A DNA stretch of 45,621 nt, from positions 1-45,621 of the forward strand of contig NZ_JANIPJ010000035.1 of the NCBI RefSeq assembly GCF_024623455.1. The letters are read 5' to 3'. The stretch's first letter is position 1, and each line of letters begins with the position of its first letter. The notes beneath the pieces are model-generated. The model was given only the letters and a program-made list of their open reading frames with translations, made no database searches and was not told where the DNA came from. A program made the translations under genes and the position numbers. Positions 7,677 through 15,679 of the stretch are shown here, in pieces. The DNA is from Paenibacillus soyae. GTDB lineage: Bacteria > Bacillota > Bacilli > Paenibacillales > Paenibacillaceae.

Positions 7677-8912
7677 CTAACTGCTGCTTGCGCGCGTGCC
7701 CGCGTCCCGAATATCCGCGAACAATATGTGTCCCGGGCGCGCCAGTATCAGAATCGTCCGAACCCACTCCCTCGTGTCGAGATCGGCATATGACTTCGAT
7801 ACGATCGATCTTCGCCGCTCGCCAAGCTGCACCACATTCGGGACGAAATACGGCCGCCAGCTCCAGTTCGCATGACGAAACCGTTCTTCGCGCCGCCATT
7901 CGTTCTCGCCTTCGCGGATATAATTGGCGGTCAACTGGATTCCTTCCTCGTTGCAAAGGTAAACCCGAAGGCAGCTTTCGTGGAGCCCGGGCAGCAGCCG
8001 CTCTATCCAGGCGTCCGCGTCATCCCGGGCGCCAAGCGGTCCCGCCGAATGGAGTATCCGCTCCGCAAGGAGCTCCGCCTGGCTGTGCCATAGCTTCTCC
8101 GACGCGGCATACTGCTTCCTATGCCGAGAAAGCTCGCTATCGATTACATCCGCGAATCGGCTTGATTCCATGAAGTCCGGCTCCGCTCCGGCGAAGAAGA
8201 AGCCCTGCACGTATCTTGCGCCGGATCCGATGGCGCGCTCCAGATCCTCCCGCGTCTCTACACCTTCGAATAGAAGCGATGCCCCGATCTGCTCCGCCAA
8301 ATCCGAGAAGGACCGCAGCACGCCGAAATATCCGTTATGCGTGGCGCTCTTCTTCACCATATGAACGTCGATCTTCAGCAGATTCGGTTGAATCTGGGCG
8401 ATCCGGTCGGCGCTGCTGAACCCGCTCCCCACGTCGTCGATGGCGATCAGGCAGCCTTGCTCGCGATAACGCTCCACGACGGCGCGTAGCACCTCCATGG
8501 AGCCGCCGAAGCTCTCCTCCGTAATCTCGATAACGACGCGGCGAGGATCGACGCCGAACTTCTTTAGCAGCGAAAGCGTGTACAATTCCCCGGACTCTCC
8601 GATCCTGTAAATCCAACCAGGCTTCAGATTCAAAAACAATAACGGAGGATCCTTCTCCTGCCCCACTCTCTCGATCGCTCGCTCCCGGATGATCCGGTCG
8701 ACCGCCAGATGCTCCTCGGCCGGAATTGACGAGTCGCCGAAGAACGGTCCGAGACTTCTCACGGAAGCTGCGCCCACCGCCCTTCCAAGAACCTCGTAGC
8801 CGGTAATACGGCCCGAATCCAGAGCAATGATCGGCTGATAGTAGGCTGTTATCGATTCGTCATAAAGTCCAAGCGATATAGGCAACGGTTGTTTAATCGG
8901 CAAGTTTGGCAT
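7677..8912 (-). CDS. ykuI: EAL-domain c-di-GMP phosphodiesterase-like protein (YkuI type)
   Basis: A 411-residue cytosolic protein with an N-terminal EAL domain (about 1-250) and a C-terminal PAS-like sensor domain (about 265-405), the layout and length of B. subtilis YkuI. Residues that bind metal and c-di-GMP in active EAL enzymes are all present by eye: E40 in YEVLGR, N95 in LNLKP, E129 in EITEE, D159-D160 in AIDDVGSG, K180 in LLKID, E216 in FEGVE and Q236 in VQGFFF. YkuI itself is reported as inactive in vitro, so activity here is open. The ATG at 8912 follows AGGTGG. No transmembrane segment is seen. Its placement near motAB is suggestive, since c-di-GMP commonly controls motility, but the genes are not cotranscribed. 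Confidence 0.88.
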   Translation of the reverse strand: MPNLPIKQPLPISLGLYDESITAYYQPIIALDSGRITGYEVLGRAVGAASVRSLGPFFGDSSIPAEEHLAVDRIIRERAIERVGQEKDPPLLFLNLKPGWIYRIGESGELYTLSLLKKFGVDPRRVVIEITEESFGGSMEVLRAVVERYREQGCLIAIDDVGSGFSSADRIAQIQPNLLKIDVHMVKKSATHNGYFGVLRSFSDLAEQIGASLLFEGVETREDLERAIGSGARYVQGFFFAGAEPDFMESSRFADVIDSELSRHRKQYAASEKLWHSQAELLAERILHSAGPLGARDDADAWIERLLPGLHESCLRVYLCNEEGIQLTANYIREGENEWRREERFRHANWSWRPYFVPNVVQLGERRRSIVSKSYADLDTREWVRTILILARPGHILFADIRDAGTRASSS

Positions 8913-9035
8913 CGGCCCACCTCTATGTTACGTGCGTGTCAAATAATCTATCACGATATTCCTCTCATTGTAATGGAGGCTTCCCGCAATGTAAAGATTT
9001 TCGACACCATTCGCGCGCTAGAGGCAGGCTCTCGC

Positions 9036-9329
9036 TTAAATCAGCCGAACGATTTGGATGACGTTATCCCCTTGGGACACCTCGATCACATGATGTTTGC
9101 TGTTATAGATCACGGCTCCTCCCCCGACCTCGATCTGGGCATGCTCGCCCAGCCCATAGAATACGTCGTCCGCGAGCGCCTCCATCACCTCGCGGCGGTC
9201 TTCCGCGCCAAGCGCTTCCCATTCCTCCGGCTCCATCTCGAAAAACGTGTAGCTCTCCTCTATTTTGCCGACGGCATCCGTTAATTCATTTAATATATCG
9301 GCGTACTCCCGCGCATGGCGCACTCCCAT
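9036..9329 (-). CDS. Small conserved-looking acidic protein
   Basis: A 97-residue protein that I do not recognise. It starts with an ATG behind AAGGAG and reads as a folded alpha/beta domain: helical N-terminal half (EYADILNELTDAVGKIEE, then EDRREVMEALADDVFYGLG) and a C-terminal half of alternating hydrophobic residues (IEVGGGAVIYN, HHVIEVSQGDNVIQIVRL) suggesting beta strands. It has no signal peptide or membrane segment. It lies between the YkuI-like gene and the motAB promoter; no function is proposed. Confidence 0.7.
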   Translation of the reverse strand: MGVRHAREYADILNELTDAVGKIEESYTFFEMEPEEWEALGAEDRREVMEALADDVFYGLGEHAQIEVGGGAVIYNSKHHVIEVSQGDNVIQIVRLI

Positions 9330-9406
9330 TTCGACACAACTCCTTCAAATTATTGATCGCTTACGGATTACTTTAAGTTCACGTTCAAAAAGTTGAACAT
9401 CCTCTA

Positions 9407-9434
9407 TAATTTCAGAATACCCTTTTGTCGATAT
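9407..9434 (+). promoter_or_regulatory. Likely SigD (flagellar) promoter of motAB
   Basis: GTCGATAT (9427-9434) matches the SigD -10 GCCGATAT in seven of eight bases, and TAAT (9407-9410) lies 16 bases upstream where TAAA is expected. motAB is SigD-controlled in B. subtilis, which supports the call. A short inverted repeat GTTCAA/TTGAAC lies at 9383-9398. Confidence 0.5.
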
Positions 9435-9504
9435 AAATAGAAGTAGTGAAGGCTGTTATAAACAGAAAGCCATAAGAAACTAAACATATTGGACGGGGTG
9501 CATG

Positions 9505-10305
9505 ATGAAAAACTCAACGATTATCGGTATTATAGTGGGTCTTGTCGCGATTCTTGGCGGGATGGTGCTGAAGGGCGCGCACTTGTCCTCGCTGCTTAAT
9601 CCCGCTGCCTATATGATCATTCTGGTCGGTACGTCCGCATCCATTCTGATCGCGTTCCCGATGTCCGAGCTGGGCAAGCTCGGCAAGCTGTTCAAGATCG
9701 TCTTCAACGAGCCGAAGCTTCCTTCCCGCGAAGATCTGATCGCCCGCTTCATGGAATGGGCGTCCATCACTCGCCGCGAAGGCCTCCTCGCCCTCGAAGC
9801 CAAAGTAGACGAGATCGAAGACGACTTTCTCCGTAACGGCATGCGCATGATCATCGACGGCAACGACCAAGATCTCGTGCGCGACGTTCTGCTCGAGGAT
9901 ATTGCCGCAACCGAGGAACGCCACAAAGCCGGCGCTCTAATCTTCACGCAAGCAGGCACCTACGCTCCGACGCTCGGGGTTCTCGGCGCCGTTGTCGGTC
10001 TCGTTGCCGCCCTGGCGGATATGAGCGACATGGACAAGCTGGCCCACGCTATCGCAGGCGCGTTCATCGCGACGCTGCTCGGTATATTCACAGGTTATGT
10101 CCTGTGGCATCCGATTGCCAATAAGCTGAAGCGTATCTCCAAACGCGAAATTCAGATTCGTCTTATGATGCTGGAAGGACTTCTCTCGATTCAATCCGGC
10201 GTATCGACCATCGCCATCCACCAGAAGCTGTCCGTCTTCCTGACTCCGACCGAACGGAGGAAGATGGCCGAGAAGGAGGGCGCAGCCGATGAGCAAAAAG
10301 CATAA
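9505..10305 (+). CDS. motA: Flagellar motor stator protein MotA
   Basis: A 266-residue inner-membrane protein that with MotB forms the proton channel driving flagellar rotation. Four membrane segments are visible (about 5-23, 32-50, 150-172 and 182-203). The conserved cytoplasmic loop and the TYAPTLGVLGAVVGLVAAL segment before TM3 carry the family's proline and glycine pattern. The ATG at 9505 is preferred over 9502 because the GGGGTG ribosome site then has six to seven bases of spacing. The 3' end overlaps motB by 17 bases, so the subunits are translationally coupled. Whether it conducts H+ (MotA) or Na+ (MotP) cannot be settled here. Confidence 0.93.
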   Translation: MKNSTIIGIIVGLVAILGGMVLKGAHLSSLLNPAAYMIILVGTSASILIAFPMSELGKLGKLFKIVFNEPKLPSREDLIARFMEWASITRREGLLALEAKVDEIEDDFLRNGMRMIIDGNDQDLVRDVLLEDIAATEERHKAGALIFTQAGTYAPTLGVLGAVVGLVAALADMSDMDKLAHAIAGAFIATLLGIFTGYVLWHPIANKLKRISKREIQIRLMMLEGLLSIQSGVSTIAIHQKLSVFLTPTERRKMAEKEGAADEQKA

Positions 10306-11146
10306 GCATGACGATCACGAAGAGCACGTAGACGAATCGTGGCTTATTCCTTACGCCGACTTGCTCACCCTACTGCTTGCGCTCTTCATCGTTCTCTATG
10401 CCATGAACTCCGTCGACGTGAAGAAGTTCGAGCAGATGTCCCAGGCGTTCAGCGTGGCGTTCAATAACAGCGGCGCGGGTATCCTCGATTTCCCGTCGGC
10501 GGTGGAGACAGGGCAGGATCCGAAGAAAAATGATCAGAATGCCGACGATAAGAACAATACGGACGCGAACAAGCAGCCGGATGCCAACGTCAATAAGGAC
10601 GCGACCTCCGAGGAGGACGCTTCGATGGAGGAGCTTATTAAGCGGGAGCAAGCGGAGCTGGAGGATCTGAAGAAGAAGATCGATGACTATATCGACAAGG
10701 AAGGTCTGACCTCGGATCTCGAGACAAAGCTCAATATGTCGCAGCTGCTCATCACGATCAGCGACAATGCGCTCTTCTCGCCGGGACAAGCTACGGTGAA
10801 GCAGGAATCCGAGGCGCTTGCCTCGGCCATCTCCAAGATGCTCCAGGAGTACCCGACCTACAAAGTCATCGTGGCCGGCCACACGGACAATACACCTGTC
10901 GGACGCTCCGAGTTTCGATCCAACTGGGATCTTAGCTCGATGCGCGCTATCCGGTTCCTGGATATTATGCTTGAGAACAAAAGCTTGGATCCGACGCGGT
11001 TCAGCGCCGTCGGCTATGGCGAATACCACCCTCTCGTGGAGAACACGACGGCGGCTAACAAAGCCAAAAACCGCCGCGTAGAGGTATCGATTCTCCATTC
11101 GTACGTCGATTCCACGAACCCGCAGCAGCTTCAGGTTAAGCAGTAA
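10289..11146 (+). CDS. motB: Flagellar motor stator protein MotB
   Basis: A 285-residue partner of MotA that anchors the stator to peptidoglycan. A basic/His-rich N-terminus leads into one membrane segment with the proton-carrying aspartate in WLIPYADLLTLLL (D24). A low-complexity Asp/Asn/Lys linker (about 80-115) precedes a coiled-coil-like stretch and a C-terminal OmpA-like domain with VIVAGHTDNTPVG, SNWDLSSMRA and NRRVEVSI, which contact the wall. The ATG follows GGAGGG and lies inside the end of motA. A terminator follows. Confidence 0.94.
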   Translation: MSKKHKHDDHEEHVDESWLIPYADLLTLLLALFIVLYAMNSVDVKKFEQMSQAFSVAFNNSGAGILDFPSAVETGQDPKKNDQNADDKNNTDANKQPDANVNKDATSEEDASMEELIKREQAELEDLKKKIDDYIDKEGLTSDLETKLNMSQLLITISDNALFSPGQATVKQESEALASAISKMLQEYPTYKVIVAGHTDNTPVGRSEFRSNWDLSSMRAIRFLDIMLENKSLDPTRFSAVGYGEYHPLVENTTAANKAKNRRVEVSILHSYVDSTNPQQLQVKQ

Positions 11147-11160
11147 ACTATTCGTTCCGC

Positions 11161-11203
11161 AAAAAAAGAGCCGCCGGCAACCGCCGACGGCTCTTCTTCT
11201 TAT
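11161..11203. terminator. Bidirectional terminator between motB and rluF
   Basis: A 12-bp stem with one mismatch (AGAGCCG and CGGCTCT outer arms) sits between an A-run and a T-rich tail, fitting termination of motB and of the convergent pseudouridine synthase operon. Confidence 0.82.
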
Positions 11204-11901
11204 TGCGGTGTATAGTTCAATAGGCCGAACAGCTCCCTGCGCTCGCCTTCCGTCAGATCGCGCCACTTGCCGACCGGCAGCTCGTCGAGCCGAATGTTCA
11301 TGATCCGGACCCGCTTCAGCTTGCGCACATGATAGCCGAAAGCTTCGCACATTCTGCGGATTTGGCGATTGCGCCCTTCGGTTAAGATGATCCGGAACGT
11401 CCTCTCCGCTACCCGGGTCACCTTGCACGGGAGCGTCAGGCTGCCCAGCACCTTAACGCCTTCCGACATGCCTTTGACGAAGGCGTCGTTAATCGGACGG
11501 TCAACCGTCACGATATATTCCTTCTCGTGCTTGCCCTCCGACCGCAGTATCGGATTAACCACATCGCCGTCATTCGTGAGCAGAATAAGCCCTTCGGAAT
11601 CCTTGTCCAGCCTGCCAATCGGGAATATCCTCTCCTTGTGGCCTACGAAGTCCACGATGTTTCCTTTAATATGACGCTCGGTCGTGCTCGTTATGCCAAC
11701 CGGCTTGTTGAGCGCGATATAGACATGGCGCTTCTGCTCGCCGATTCTTCTTCCTTGTACACGGACATCGTCTCCAGGCTCCGCTTGGCTGCCAAGCTCC
11801 GCTACGATTCCGTTAATCGTCACTTGTCCGCTTTCGACGAGCTTGTCCGCCTCGCGCCTGGAGCAGTATCCCGTATCGCTAATAAATTTATTGATTCTCA
11901 A
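11200..11901 (-). CDS. rluF: 23S rRNA pseudouridine synthase, RluF-like
   Basis: A 233-residue RNA-modifying enzyme. An N-terminal S4 RNA-binding domain (MRINKFISDTGYCSRREADKL) precedes the RsuA/RluB/E/F catalytic domain, whose aspartate lies in GRLDKDSEGLILLTNDGD. The lysine after GRLD and the C-terminal EGRNRQIRRMCEAFGY are closest to RluF, which modifies U2604 of 23S rRNA; RluB is the main alternative. The TTG start at 11901 is supported by GAGGTGA. It follows the SDR-like gene by 32 bases and is probably the last gene of a leftward unit that may include the kinase. Confidence 0.86.
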   Translation of the reverse strand: MRINKFISDTGYCSRREADKLVESGQVTINGIVAELGSQAEPGDDVRVQGRRIGEQKRHVYIALNKPVGITSTTERHIKGNIVDFVGHKERIFPIGRLDKDSEGLILLTNDGDVVNPILRSEGKHEKEYIVTVDRPINDAFVKGMSEGVKVLGSLTLPCKVTRVAERTFRIILTEGRNRQIRRMCEAFGYHVRKLKRVRIMNIRLDELPVGKWRDLTEGERRELFGLLNYTPQ

Positions 11902-11933
11902 TGCAGATTCACCTCATTGTAGCGTATCCTACA

Positions 11934-12617
11934 CTATGACGAGGAATTGCGCAACCGCGCCGCCAGCTGAGCGATTTCGCCGGATGGGATCATGCCGGGC
12001 TGCGCTTCCCGCCCGATGGCAGCCGCCAGCATCGCTTCGGCAATCTGCCGGGCCGGATTCGGCTTATACGGACTCATCGGTCCTTTGAACAAGAAGGGCA
12101 TCCTCTCGGCCAGCTTGGCCGCCAGTCGCTCCGCGAACCGGTACTCCTTACGATCTCCGGTAATTAGGGACGGCCGGAAAATATGCAGCCGCTTCAGCGG
12201 TAAAGCCTGCAGCTCGCGTTCCAGTCTTCCCTTTACACGGCTGTAGAAGAACGGGGATTTCTCGTCGGATCCCATCGCGGTAATGACCAGCATACGCTCG
12301 GCCTCATGCGTCGCCGCCAATCGGCCAAGCTCGAGCGGATAGACGTAATCCACACGTTCGAACTGCTCCTTCGATCCCGCTTTCTTCCGGGTTGTCCCTA
12401 GCGCGCAATACACGTCCGCGCCTGCCACCTTCTCGGCCGGCAGCATGCCGAGCTCGTCATAGTTGATGACAAGCTGCTCCAAGCGGGGATGCGCCAGATT
12501 TATTCTTGTTCTAACGAGTACCGTCACTTTGCGGTAGTCCGACCGACTGAGCAGCAGCTTGACCAGCTCGCCGCCGACAAGCCCGGTCGCCCCCGCAATA
12601 AGCGCTCTACGCTCCAA
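11934..12617 (-). CDS. Atypical SDR / NAD(P)-binding protein (YwnB/HTATIP2-like)
   Basis: A 227-residue Rossmann-fold protein with the nucleotide-binding ALIAGATGLVGGELVKLL at its N-terminus, CALGTTRKKAGS, an MLVITAMGSDEKSPFFYSRVKG segment (YxxxK-like) and HIFRPSLITGDR, the order seen in the YwnB/HTATIP2 group of extended SDRs. The reaction is unknown. The TTG at 12617 is chosen because GAGGGGGA lies seven bases upstream; the frame extends to 12686 without a ribosome site. It lies 82 bases after the kinase gene in the same direction. Confidence 0.82.
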   Translation of the reverse strand: MERRALIAGATGLVGGELVKLLLSRSDYRKVTVLVRTRINLAHPRLEQLVINYDELGMLPAEKVAGADVYCALGTTRKKAGSKEQFERVDYVYPLELGRLAATHEAERMLVITAMGSDEKSPFFYSRVKGRLERELQALPLKRLHIFRPSLITGDRKEYRFAERLAAKLAERMPFLFKGPMSPYKPNPARQIAEAMLAAAIGREAQPGMIPSGEIAQLAARLRNSSS

Positions 12618-12699
12618 TTGCTGTTCCCCCTCAAACGTTATCCTCAAATCGGCAATAGCCTTTGAGAAAGATGACTTCGTAAGCATTAGCTCTATCTCT

Positions 12700-14556
12700 C
12701 TACGCTTCCAATTTGACGGGTTCTTCCTCCGCCTTCATGCCAGGAAGCGTTACTTTCACGGAGGTTCCCACATTCACTTGGCTCTGTATATCTAATGTGC
12801 CTTGATGGCTGTTAATAATTCGCTGGCTGACCATAATGCCAAGTCCCGTGCCCGTCTCCTTACCGGTGAAGAACGGATCGCCGATCTTCGAGATCATCTC
12901 CTCCGGAATGCCGATGCCTTCGTCCGTAATCGATATGGCGATGCTTGCGCCTTTCCTCTGAATCGAGATATGAACCGAGCCTCCGCCGGGCATCGCTTCG
13001 ATCGCGTTCTTCAGCAGGTTGATGAACACCTGCTTGAGCTGGTTCTCCTCGCACGAAATCAGGCATTCTTCCTCCGTAATAACCGTGCGGAACACGATAT
13101 TGTGAAGATGCGCCTCGCTGTTCAGGAACAACAGGACATCCTGGAGCACGTCGCGAACATCCTTGGTCACGAATTTGATTGCCTGCGGCTTCGCTAGAAT
13201 TAAGAACTCTCCGACAATGAGGTTGATGCGGTCCAGCTCGGACAGCATGAGCGACACATGGGATGTATTCAGCTTCTTGCTCTGCAGCTGGAGCTGGAGG
13301 AAGCCCCTCAGCGTCGTAAGCGGATTGCGGATCTCGTGCGCCACGCCCGCCGCGAGCTGGCCGACCGTAGTCAGCTTCTCCGAGCGGCGAAGCAGCTCCT
13401 CCATCCGGTTTCGGCTGCGCATATCCCGGCAGATGCTGGCGAACGCGCGGATCGAACCATCCGAATCCCGAATCGGAGACAGCGTCACGCTTACCGGAAT
13501 CTTCTCCCCTGTCTTCGTAACCCGGACCGTCTCTTGGGCCGGCAGCTTCTTGCCCGCGAGCAGCAGGCCGATCATCTGGCGCTTCTCCATCCGATGCGTC
13601 TCGGGGATGGTCGGATATCTCATACCGAGCACTTCCGCTTCCTCGTAGCCGAATAGCTGCTCGAACGCATGATTCACTTGAATCACCTTGCCGTCCAGGT
13701 CCATCAAGTGGATCGCGTCATTGGAGTGGTTAATAAACGATTCGAGATGCTCTTTCATCCGGCGGTTCTCTTCGAAAGCCTTCCGCAGCTTGTTCATATA
13801 GATACTCAAGTTCTGGGACATGGCGTTTATCTTAAGCGCAAGGAGACCGAATTCGTCCTTCCGCTTAATCTGAATCGGCTTATGGAAGCGAACCGACGAC
13901 ACTTCGTTGACCTTCCACAATATATCCTTAAGGGGCCTTATGATGAACCCGACGAACCAGTAAATGGCGACTAGCATAATCAGCAAAAAAATGCCGGTGT
14001 AGAGCAGCGTATAATCGCGTTTCATTCCGACAAGCGTATCGAGCATGCTTCGGTCATAGACGACGCTGATTACGTACTCTCCCAGCCTATCGCTCGCGTA
14101 AAAGCTGCGCAAATATTCAATGCCGTCGATCGTCGCGACGCGCAGCGAGAATTCGCCCGGCTTCGCCGCTTGCACAGAGGGAAGATCGTTGTTAGCATCA
14201 ATATAGGTATACGTCCCGTAATGGACGTCTAAGGAATCCTTCCGGAACACCGACACTTCCTTAATCGAGCGGTTCATGACGCTCATCGCCTCGAACAGGA
14301 AATCGGGCTCCGGAGTATCCGGCACGTCCGCCGATTTTCTCGCCGCTTCATAATTTTCGATGAACTCCACCGTCTCGACCGAGTTATGTTCCATCGATGC
14401 CTTGTTGAATTCTTTAATTCCTCTCACCATCGAATATTCGCTAAGTAGATGGTATAGAATGACAACAACAAACAATACGAGAGAGATGGCGATGCAGAGC
14501 TTGGTCTTGATCGACAATGAGCGACACATCCTTCGGCGAGATGATCGGTAAGACAT
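12700..14556 (-). CDS. Membrane sensor histidine kinase, sporulation-kinase (KinA/E) type
   Basis: About 618 residues. TM1 lies near 20-38 and TM2 near 183-205 around an extracytoplasmic sensor domain, then a HAMP domain (205-260), a PAS domain (268-380), a HisKA domain with GVAHEIRNPLTTLRGFLQ (H407) and a HATPase_c domain with NLLKNAIEA, DEGIGIPEE and GTGLGIMVSQRII. This H-box wording is characteristic of kinases that feed the Spo0F-Spo0A phosphorelay. No response regulator is adjacent, which fits an orphan phosphorelay kinase. The start is uncertain: ATG 14556 lacks a ribosome site, ATG 14529 has AAGG too close, and TTG 14517 has AAGGA upstream. Its 5' side borders the DnaA-box cluster. Confidence 0.88.
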   Translation of the reverse strand: MSYRSSRRRMCRSLSIKTKLCIAISLVLFVVVILYHLLSEYSMVRGIKEFNKASMEHNSVETVEFIENYEAARKSADVPDTPEPDFLFEAMSVMNRSIKEVSVFRKDSLDVHYGTYTYIDANNDLPSVQAAKPGEFSLRVATIDGIEYLRSFYASDRLGEYVISVVYDRSMLDTLVGMKRDYTLLYTGIFLLIMLVAIYWFVGFIIRPLKDILWKVNEVSSVRFHKPIQIKRKDEFGLLALKINAMSQNLSIYMNKLRKAFEENRRMKEHLESFINHSNDAIHLMDLDGKVIQVNHAFEQLFGYEEAEVLGMRYPTIPETHRMEKRQMIGLLLAGKKLPAQETVRVTKTGEKIPVSVTLSPIRDSDGSIRAFASICRDMRSRNRMEELLRRSEKLTTVGQLAAGVAHEIRNPLTTLRGFLQLQLQSKKLNTSHVSLMLSELDRINLIVGEFLILAKPQAIKFVTKDVRDVLQDVLLFLNSEAHLHNIVFRTVITEEECLISCEENQLKQVFINLLKNAIEAMPGGGSVHISIQRKGASIAISITDEGIGIPEEMISKIGDPFFTGKETGTGLGIMVSQRIINSHQGTLDIQSQVNVGTSVKVTLPGMKAEEEPVKLEA

Positions 14557-14568
14557 AGTACCAATTGA

Positions 14569-14661
14569 CTATTCACACTTCATTCACACTATTAACAGAA
14601 GTTATACACAGGAGTGAATAAATTGTGAATAATTATGTGCACAACCAAAAAGTTATCCACA
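14569..14661. promoter_or_regulatory. DnaA-box cluster between kinase and tadA genes
   Basis: Measured against TTATNCACA, three sites match 9/9: TTATACACA (14602-14610), TTATTCACA on the minus strand (14624-14632) and TTATCCACA (14653-14661). Three more match 8/9: CTATTCACA (14569-14577), TCATTCACA (14580-14588) and TTATTCACT on the minus strand (14613-14621). A weaker minus-strand site, TTGTGCACA, overlaps 14635-14644. The tract is AT-rich and lies between the divergent kinase and tadA starts. Confidence 0.75.
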
Positions 14662-14745
14662 AATCTATCAACAGTATGTTAACATCGGAATAAATGTTCG
14701 TTGGATAATCCGATGACCTTGTTGGAGTAAGGAGTCTGACTGTTC

Positions 14746-15210
14746 ATGAAGAGAGAAGAAGAAGACCGGCGCTGGATGCTCGAGGCCATTGCAGAGGCCG
14801 AGAAAGCGGAAAGCATAGGCGAAGTGCCGATCGGCGCCGTTATCGTACGCCATAACGAGGTCATCGGCCGCGGCCATAATTTGCGGGAAACGCGCCATGA
14901 CCCGACGGCCCATGCCGAACTGGTCGCCATTCGGGACGCCTGCGACAAGATCGAGGCTTGGCGACTGCTGGACTGCACGCTGTACGTCACGCTCGAGCCG
15001 TGCCCCATGTGCGCCGGAGCCATCGTTCAGTCGCGCGTGAAGCGCGTCGTATACGGCACCCACGACCCGAAGGCCGGCTGCGCGGGTACACTCATGAACC
15101 TACTACAAGAGCCCCGTTTCAATCACGAAACGGAGCTCACAAGCGGCGTCCTTCAGACGGAATGCGCATTGCTGCTCACTCGATTCTTTCGTCGGCTGCG
15201 TGGTAGGTAA
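14746..15210 (+). CDS. tadA: tRNA adenosine(34) deaminase
   Basis: A 154-residue zinc deaminase that converts A34 to inosine in tRNA-Arg(ACG). The zinc and proton-transfer motif is THAE-like AHAELVAI (H56, E58) and the second zinc motif is LEPCPMCAGAI (C86, C89). FNHETELTSGVLQTEC matches the TadA C-terminus. The ATG follows AAGGAG with longish spacing. In B. subtilis tadA lies in the oriC-proximal block followed by scr and dnaX; here it points away from guaB and a Spo0E-like gene follows instead, a synteny break. Confidence 0.94.
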   Translation: MKREEEDRRWMLEAIAEAEKAESIGEVPIGAVIVRHNEVIGRGHNLRETRHDPTAHAELVAIRDACDKIEAWRLLDCTLYVTLEPCPMCAGAIVQSRVKRVVYGTHDPKAGCAGTLMNLLQEPRFNHETELTSGVLQTECALLLTRFFRRLRGR

Positions 15211-15216
15211 ATTATA

Positions 15217-15408
15217 TTAGAGTTTGTCGCGGTGCGCGGATAATTCGAATTCGGTACGTTGTATCTGTTGAAGAGCAACGATAAGCTGGTCGGCTTCCTC
15301 GCTGATCGCCAGAACCGCCGGGTCGGTCAAACTGCCTCGCGCTTCGGCGATTTCGTGAAGCTTTTGCCGAAGCGACTGCAACTGTCTAAGCAAGTGTTTT
15401 TTTTCCAT
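15217..15408 (-). CDS. Spo0E-like aspartyl-phosphate phosphatase
   Basis: A 63-residue, two-helix protein. LLRQLQSLRQKLHEIAEA, then SLTDPAVLAISEEADQLIVAL, matches the Spo0E family layout, in which a conserved S-E-E/Q-x-D motif (here SEEAD) dephosphorylates Spo0A~P or related regulators and delays sporulation. The second position is Ala-Asp where Leu-Asp is usual. The start is uncertain: ATG 15408 has AAGGAG 17 bases upstream, while GTG 15426 lies right on it. A TATAAT -10 and Spo0A-box-like heptamers lie upstream. It ends six bases after the convergent tadA. Confidence 0.75.
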   Translation of the reverse strand: MEKKHLLRQLQSLRQKLHEIAEARGSLTDPAVLAISEEADQLIVALQQIQRTEFELSAHRDKL

Positions 15409-15458
15409 GGTCGCTTCGAGGCACACTCCTTATCTAGTAATCATGCGGTAATAGTTCC

Positions 15459-15534
15459 ATTATACTCTTTGCAAGTCGAAGAGTTTGTAAAATCGTGTCG
15501 ACGGATGGCTACAATTTTTAGGCATCATTCGACA
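15459..15534 (-). promoter_or_regulatory. Promoter region of the Spo0E-like gene with Spo0A-box-like sites
   Basis: On the minus strand a TATAAT (15459-15464) lies 50 bases from the gene. Heptamers like the Spo0A box TGTCGAA occur at 15474-15480 (AGTCGAA, 6/7), 15496-15502 (TGTCGAC, 6/7) and 15528-15534 (TGTCGAA on the minus strand, 7/7). The first would sit between -10 and -35. The rest of the 15427-15679 gap shows a single DnaA-like CTATTCACA at 15601-15609 and no gene. Confidence 0.5.
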
Positions 15535-15679
15535 AATTAAGGATATTGATTCCATTTTATAGTACTATTGAACTAGCGATAGCGCAATGTTCCTAGCTGT
15601 CTATTCACATAATTGTAATATAAGAAACGATACAGTAAAATGAAATCCATACCGCAATCGTGCGGCGGGAGGCGAAACT

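Noticed and set aside
9000..9006. A Spo0A box near the YkuI-like gene
   Set aside because: One 7-base match alone is expected several times in a window of this size.
14569..14661. A replication origin
   Set aside because: No dnaA, dnaN or rnpA lies near, and the guaB-side synteny places oriC beyond the right edge. It is kept as a DnaA-box cluster only.
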